A stretch of DNA of 64,000 bases, from positions 226,814-290,813 of the forward strand of contig JAPKLW010000050.1 of the NCBI GenBank assembly GCA_026898455.1. Direction: 5' to 3'. The notes below the pieces were generated by a model that was given only the letters and a program-made list of their open reading frames with translations, was not told where the DNA came from and did no database searches. Below are positions 59,602 through 64,000 of this stretch, piece after piece. Source of the DNA: Plectranthus barbatus (lineage: Eukaryota; Streptophyta; Magnoliopsida; Lamiales; Lamiaceae). The stretch's first letter is position 1; each line of letters begins with the position of its first letter. A program made the position numbers and the translations under genes.

Positions 59602-62600
59602 ATGTCTATGTCTACTGTCGATCATTTACTTGCTCTCAATCCTCTAACTGGTCCAAACTTCCCTGAATGGAGTTTTTGCATCAAACACATCCTTTATCTG
59701 AAAAATCAAGCATACGTTCTTTTTATGGATCCATTGTTGCGTATTCGTCATAAGGTCTGCAAACTTGAGCTTGAATTTTATGAAAGATGGGAGGATGCTG
59801 ATGAGTTCGCCTTCTGGCTCATCACGGGTTCTCTATCTAGAGAATTAAGGCACAAGCATGAGTACCTCGAAAGGGCTGGAGAGATCTGGAAGGAACTCTC
59901 GATAGCCTATGGCAACGTGGAGTGGACTATTAACTATAAGCGTGTACATGACCTTGTATTCAAGAAGATGGTTGAAGATAGTTCGATGACAGAGCACATG
60001 ATGTCTATGATTGATCTCATGAGATAGTTCACTGTGCAGGGTGGTATTATCAGTGCGCAAGGCAAGATTGATATCATCCTGAACTCTCTTCCTGAATCCT
60101 TTTATGAATTTAAGGTAGTTGCTGCTGCAAGGGGAGAGTATGCTCTGCATGAGCTACTTGAGGACCTTGTGGTGGAGCAATCTTCCATGCGAGCACGAAT
60201 GCCTGTTCTGACTGCTTCTAGCACTGGTTCGACAACCTCTAAGGTTGGACATGATGGTGCTGAAAGCAAGCTCAAGAAAGCAGTCAGTGAAAGCAAGTCA
60301 AAGAAGGTGAAGAGGGTTAAAGTCACTCCAAAGAAGAAGAGGTGTGCTGGATGCGGAAAGGTGGATTGTCCGAATGCTAAAGGACAAGGTACGTCATTTG
60401 CATTTGTAATGGAAACATGTTTAGCACCGATTTCTACTCATTCGTGGGTAGTGGATACTGGAGCTACTGATCATGTTTGTTACATTTTGCAGGGGTTCAC
60501 ACCGAGGAGGGTGCTGAAGAATGATGAGGTTACCATCTCAATGGGGAACGCAACACAAGTGAGTGTAGCTGCCATTGGAGATTTCACCTTGTACTTTGAT
60601 GATTCTGTTTTAACTCAGAGAGATGTTTTGTACGTGCCGGATTTTCGGCAAAACCTTATTTCAGTTTCCAAACTTTATGTTGATGGATATTCAATTATTT
60701 TTGATAGTGGTGTTTCTATCATTGGTAATAACGGTGTTATCTGTCGTGGGATGCTGAATAATTCTCTCTATGTTGTTAACTGTAATCATATGTCTTCCGC
60801 AAGTATTGCATGTAATTCATCCGTAATTGATAATCCTAGAAAGAGAAAACTTACTTCTTCTGATGAGGATCTTACATATCTCTGGCACTTGAGACTGGGT
60901 CACATCAGCTTGAAGCGGATTCAGAGACTTGCAGATGACGGTACATTGGACTTAGTCCCGGCTGTACCTTATCAAGTCTACGAATCCTGCATCGAGGGCA
61001 AGATCTCAACTAGGCCTTTCAAGGCTAGTCAGTCTCGAGCAGAGGAAGTGTTGGAATTGATCCATTCTGACTTGTACGAGTACTTCATCACTTTTATTGA
61101 TGATTACTCAAGGTTCGGATACGTTTACCTGCTTCGCTACAAGTCTGAATGCTTTGAGAAATTCAAAGAGTTCAAGGCTGAGGTAGAAAAGAAGGTCGGG
61201 AAAACTATCAAGTCACTGCGATCTGACCGTGGTGGCGAATACCTCAGTAACGAGTTCCTGCAGTGTTTGTCAGAAAATGGGATTACATCCCAGTGGACTG
61301 CACCGGGTACTCCCCAGCAAAACGGTGTAGCTGAAAGAAGAAATATGACTCTTCTAGAGATGGTAAGATCAATGATGAGTTATGCAAACTTACCAATTTC
61401 ATTTTGGGGCTACGCATTGGAAACAATAGCTTCCGTGGTATATGTGGTGCCTTCTAAATCAGTTCCTAAGACGCCTTCTAAGCACTTCCTTGGTCGCAAA
61501 CCTAGTTTGTGCAGGTTTAAAGAATGGGGCTGTCCGGCACACGTACTGTCGAAGGAACCTGATAAGTTAGAACGCAGGTTAAAAGTAATGCTGTTCATAA
61601 GGTATCCTGAGCGTCTGAGAGTCGTTGTTAGCACCAATGCTAGATTCTTGGAGGACGAGTATGTGAGTAATCACAGGTCAAGGAGTGACAATGTTCTTCA
61701 AGAAATTGAGAAAGAGAATGCAATTCCTAGGGAAGGGGAACGTGTAGATGTGGTTGCACCTGTGAGAGGTTCAGCAACACAGACACGTTCTTCAGTGCAA
61801 GGTGCAGGACCACAAGTTACTGCACCTACTACTGACACGACACCGATGCCTCGTCGTAGTTGAAGAGTTATTTTCCAGCCGGAAAGGTACATGTTCGTGG
61901 GTGAGTCTTCGAACTTGAGCCCGGAAGACGGACATGAGGACTCTGACCCACTGACTTACGAAGAGGCAGTGCAGGACAAGGATGTTGCCAAATGGCGTGT
62001 CGCCATGGATTCTGAAATTGAATCCATAACTGCTATGGATGTATACCAAAAAATTAATTTGCCGGATGACTTTAGGGTCATAGGGTGCAAATGGGTATAC
62101 AAGAGAAAGAAAGGGGTGAATGGAAAGATCACGGATTTTAAAGCCAGGCTGGTGGCAAAGGGTTATAGTCAGAAAGAGGGCATTGACTATGACGAAACCT
62201 TTTCACCCGTAGCCATGCTCAAATCCATCCGGATACTCCTTGCCATATGGACCTCGAGATCTGGCAGATGGATGTCAAAACCGCTTTTCTAAACAGTTAC
62301 CTTGGAGAAGGTAGGGACATCTATATGCAGCAACCCGAGGGTTACATAAGCAAGGGCGAAGAACATCTTGTCTGGAAGCTTAAGAAGTCCTTGTATGTTC
62401 TTAAGCAAGCTTCAAGGTCGTGGAACTTACATTTCAACGATGTGATTAAATCCTATGGATTTGCACAGTTGGAAAATGAAAGTTGTGTTTACCGACTTTG
62501 TGTCAGTGGGAGCGTGGTCTTCCTTGCACTATACGTTGATGACACACTCCTATTTGGAAAAAACGAGGGAGTGATGTCGGAAATCAAGGCTTGGTTATCC

Positions 62601-63524
62601 GAATAGTTCTTAATAAAGGATCTGGGAGAAGCTGGCTACGTTCTTGGGATTAAGGTCTTACGAGATCGTAAGAGAAGAATGTTGAGCTTATCCCAGGCAT
62701 CCTATGTTGATACTGTGATAGCCCGGTTCAGCATGCAACTCACCAAGAAAAGCTTGCTACCTTTCAGACATGGTGTTCATCTTTCTAGTGGGCAGTGTTC
62801 TCAGACACAGCGGGAGAAAGATGAGATGAGTCTTGTACCATACGCTTCGGCGGTGGGTAGCCTCATGTATGCGATGCTGTGTACCAGGCCAGATATCTGT
62901 TATGCCGTTGGCATGGTAGCAAGATATCAGTCTAACCCTGGACAGGCGCACTGGACTGCTGTAAAGCACATCCTCAAGTACTTGAAAAGAACTAGGACTT
63001 TCTGCCTAGTTTATCAAAATGAGGATTTGTGCCCTGTGGGTTATACAGACTCGGATTTCCAAGGGGACCAGGATGAGAAGAAATCGACCTCAGGATATGT
63101 GTTTACCCTCGGAGGTGGAGCTGTATCTTGGAGGAGCTCAAAGCAGAAATGAATTGCTGACTCCACCTTGGATGCGGAATATGTCGCCGCCTCCAACGCC
63201 TAGAAAGAGGGGGTATGGCTCAGGAACTACCTTTTAGAGTTGTGCGTGATTCCGAGTTTGCCAAGGAGCATCACAATTTATTGTGATAACTCTGGTGCAG
63301 TGGCAAACTCAAAGGCACCGCGGTCACACAGGGCAAGCAAACACATAGAGAGAAAGTACCATATCATACGAGAAATCGTATCGAGGGGCGATGTACAAAT
63401 TAAGAAGATTGACACTGCTGGCAATCTTGCTGATCCACTTACAAAGAGCTTGCCACAGAAAGTTTACGAAAGACATATTCGTGAGCTGGGACTGAGGTGG
63501 ATGTCGACCACTAACAGTGGTTAA
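59602..63524 (+). pseudogene. Copia gag-pol polyprotein (copy 3), broken
   Basis: Start MSMSTVDHLLALNPLTG. Gag, then a Lys-rich segment with an atypical Cys cluster RCAGCGKVDCPNAKGQG, protease WVVDTGATDHV, integrase (SDRGGEYLSN, NGVAERRN), RT (KARLVAKGYSQ, LALYVDD) and RNase H (YTDSDFQGDQ, DNSGAVANS). Breaks: TAG 60025, TGA 61861, an 8-nt deletion near 62247 shifting frame, TAG 62604, TGA 63150 and TAG near 63201. Relative to copy 2, 11 residues are missing at the integrase core entry (after ELIHSDL, near 61074) and about 11 near 61605. It is non-functional by itself. Confidence 0.92.
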
Positions 63525-63583
63525 AGAGACAACAAACTAGATAGACGGACTGTATACTTTGTAATAGCTTAGTTATGCTTTGA

Positions 63584-63598
63584 GTATAAGTGGGAGAT
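63584..63598 (+). promoter_or_regulatory. Polypurine tract (copy 3)
   Basis: GTATAAGTGGGAGAT immediately before the 3' LTR, identical to that of copy 2. Confidence 0.8.
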
Positions 63599-64000
63599 TG
63601 ATGGGTTTTGTATACTGAAAGCATTTATTATAATGAGTATACGACGGTTTATTTCTCCTATCTGTTAACAATCTTACATGTATAAACAATGGTATCCTCT
63701 TGTCTCACCGATAGGGACGATCATACAGCGTGTTGTAGATCGCAGAAGACAGTATGATCACTTGACCTAGTGAGACATAAACCTGATCACAGCCGAGACA
63801 ATGTATGAGGATACGTCTGTCCGGATGGCTGCGGCATTGTCGGAATAAGTAATCTGTCTTGGTTACTTGACATGCCGGTACGCAGAGGTGGCGTATTGAT
63901 GGACCGCAGTGAGATGTATTCGTCTATCTAACATCAGCGAATACAAGATCTCGTTATATTGATTGAGTCCAAACCCTAACGAAGGTTCAGGGGTTTGCAC
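63599..64000 (+). repeat. Copia 3' LTR (copy 3), partial
   Basis: Begins TGATGGGTTTTGTATACTG and follows the 5' LTR of this copy to the edge of the window, with few differences. Confidence 0.93.

Larger units (their letters stand above)
56521..64000 (+). mobile_element. Ty1/Copia element, copy 3, 3' LTR cut by window edge
   Basis: 5' LTR 56521-57972, primer site 57975-57986, leader, gag-pol 59602-63524, polypurine tract and the first 402 bp of the 3' LTR (63599-64000). The left duplication should be TACTT (56516-56520). Same family as copies 1 and 2, inserted in Athila-A gag. Confidence 0.93.

Overview
This window is nuclear DNA of a flowering plant, probably a eudicot. The evidence is AT-rich intergenic sequence, an intron-rich RCC1-family gene, Copia and Athila-type Gypsy retrotransposons, a Mutator-like transposon carrying a ULP-like gene, and an endogenous pararetrovirus. 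I cannot name the species. Only one host gene that looks intact is present. Nearly everything else is mobile or viral sequence in several nested layers.

Layout. 1-3985: degraded endogenous caulimovirid on the minus strand (primer site, two small ORFs, virion-associated protein, coat protein, protease, and transactivator/viroplasmin joined over a deletion of most of the reverse transcriptase). 4946-8738: truncated Copia element (copy 1, minus strand) with gag, leader and one LTR that carries telomere-type repeats. 8739-11203: AT-rich, with a doubtful LTR remnant. 11213-12251: non-autonomous Mutator-like element with a 9-bp target duplication. 12451-29483: large autonomous-type MULE, now dead, with a plus-strand DUF1985/ULP-like gene and a convergent minus-strand MuDR-type transposase gene. 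Its ULP-like gene is split by a complete Copia element (copy 2, 15770-24341). 29637-33087: candidate Helitron split by a solo LTR (30083-31751). 33337-38132: RCC1-repeat gene in 11 exons on the minus strand, with a cluster of ACGT-core boxes upstream. 38857-39038: Stowaway-like MITE. 39616-40430: Copia RT/RNase H remnant. 40847-42236: LTR related to the solo LTR, cut by Athila-A. 42237-56520: Athila-A (plus strand; LTR, leader and first gag codons), itself split by a complete Athila-B (minus strand, 43825-56332). 56521-64000: Copia copy 3 (plus strand), inserted in Athila-A gag and running off the right edge.

Relative order of events, from nesting: MULE before Copia-2; Helitron before the solo LTR; the 40847 LTR before Athila-A, and Athila-A before both Athila-B and Copia-3. 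By-eye LTR comparison gives 30 substitutions over 1446 bp with no indels for Copia-2, and roughly 40-45 substitutions plus one 21-bp indel over about 1320 bp for Athila-B, so Athila-B looks older. All TE coding regions carry nonsense codons or frameshifts. The retroelement proteins form normal gag-pol units, and the MULE genes form the convergent transposase plus ULP-like pair known from Kaonashi-type MULEs.
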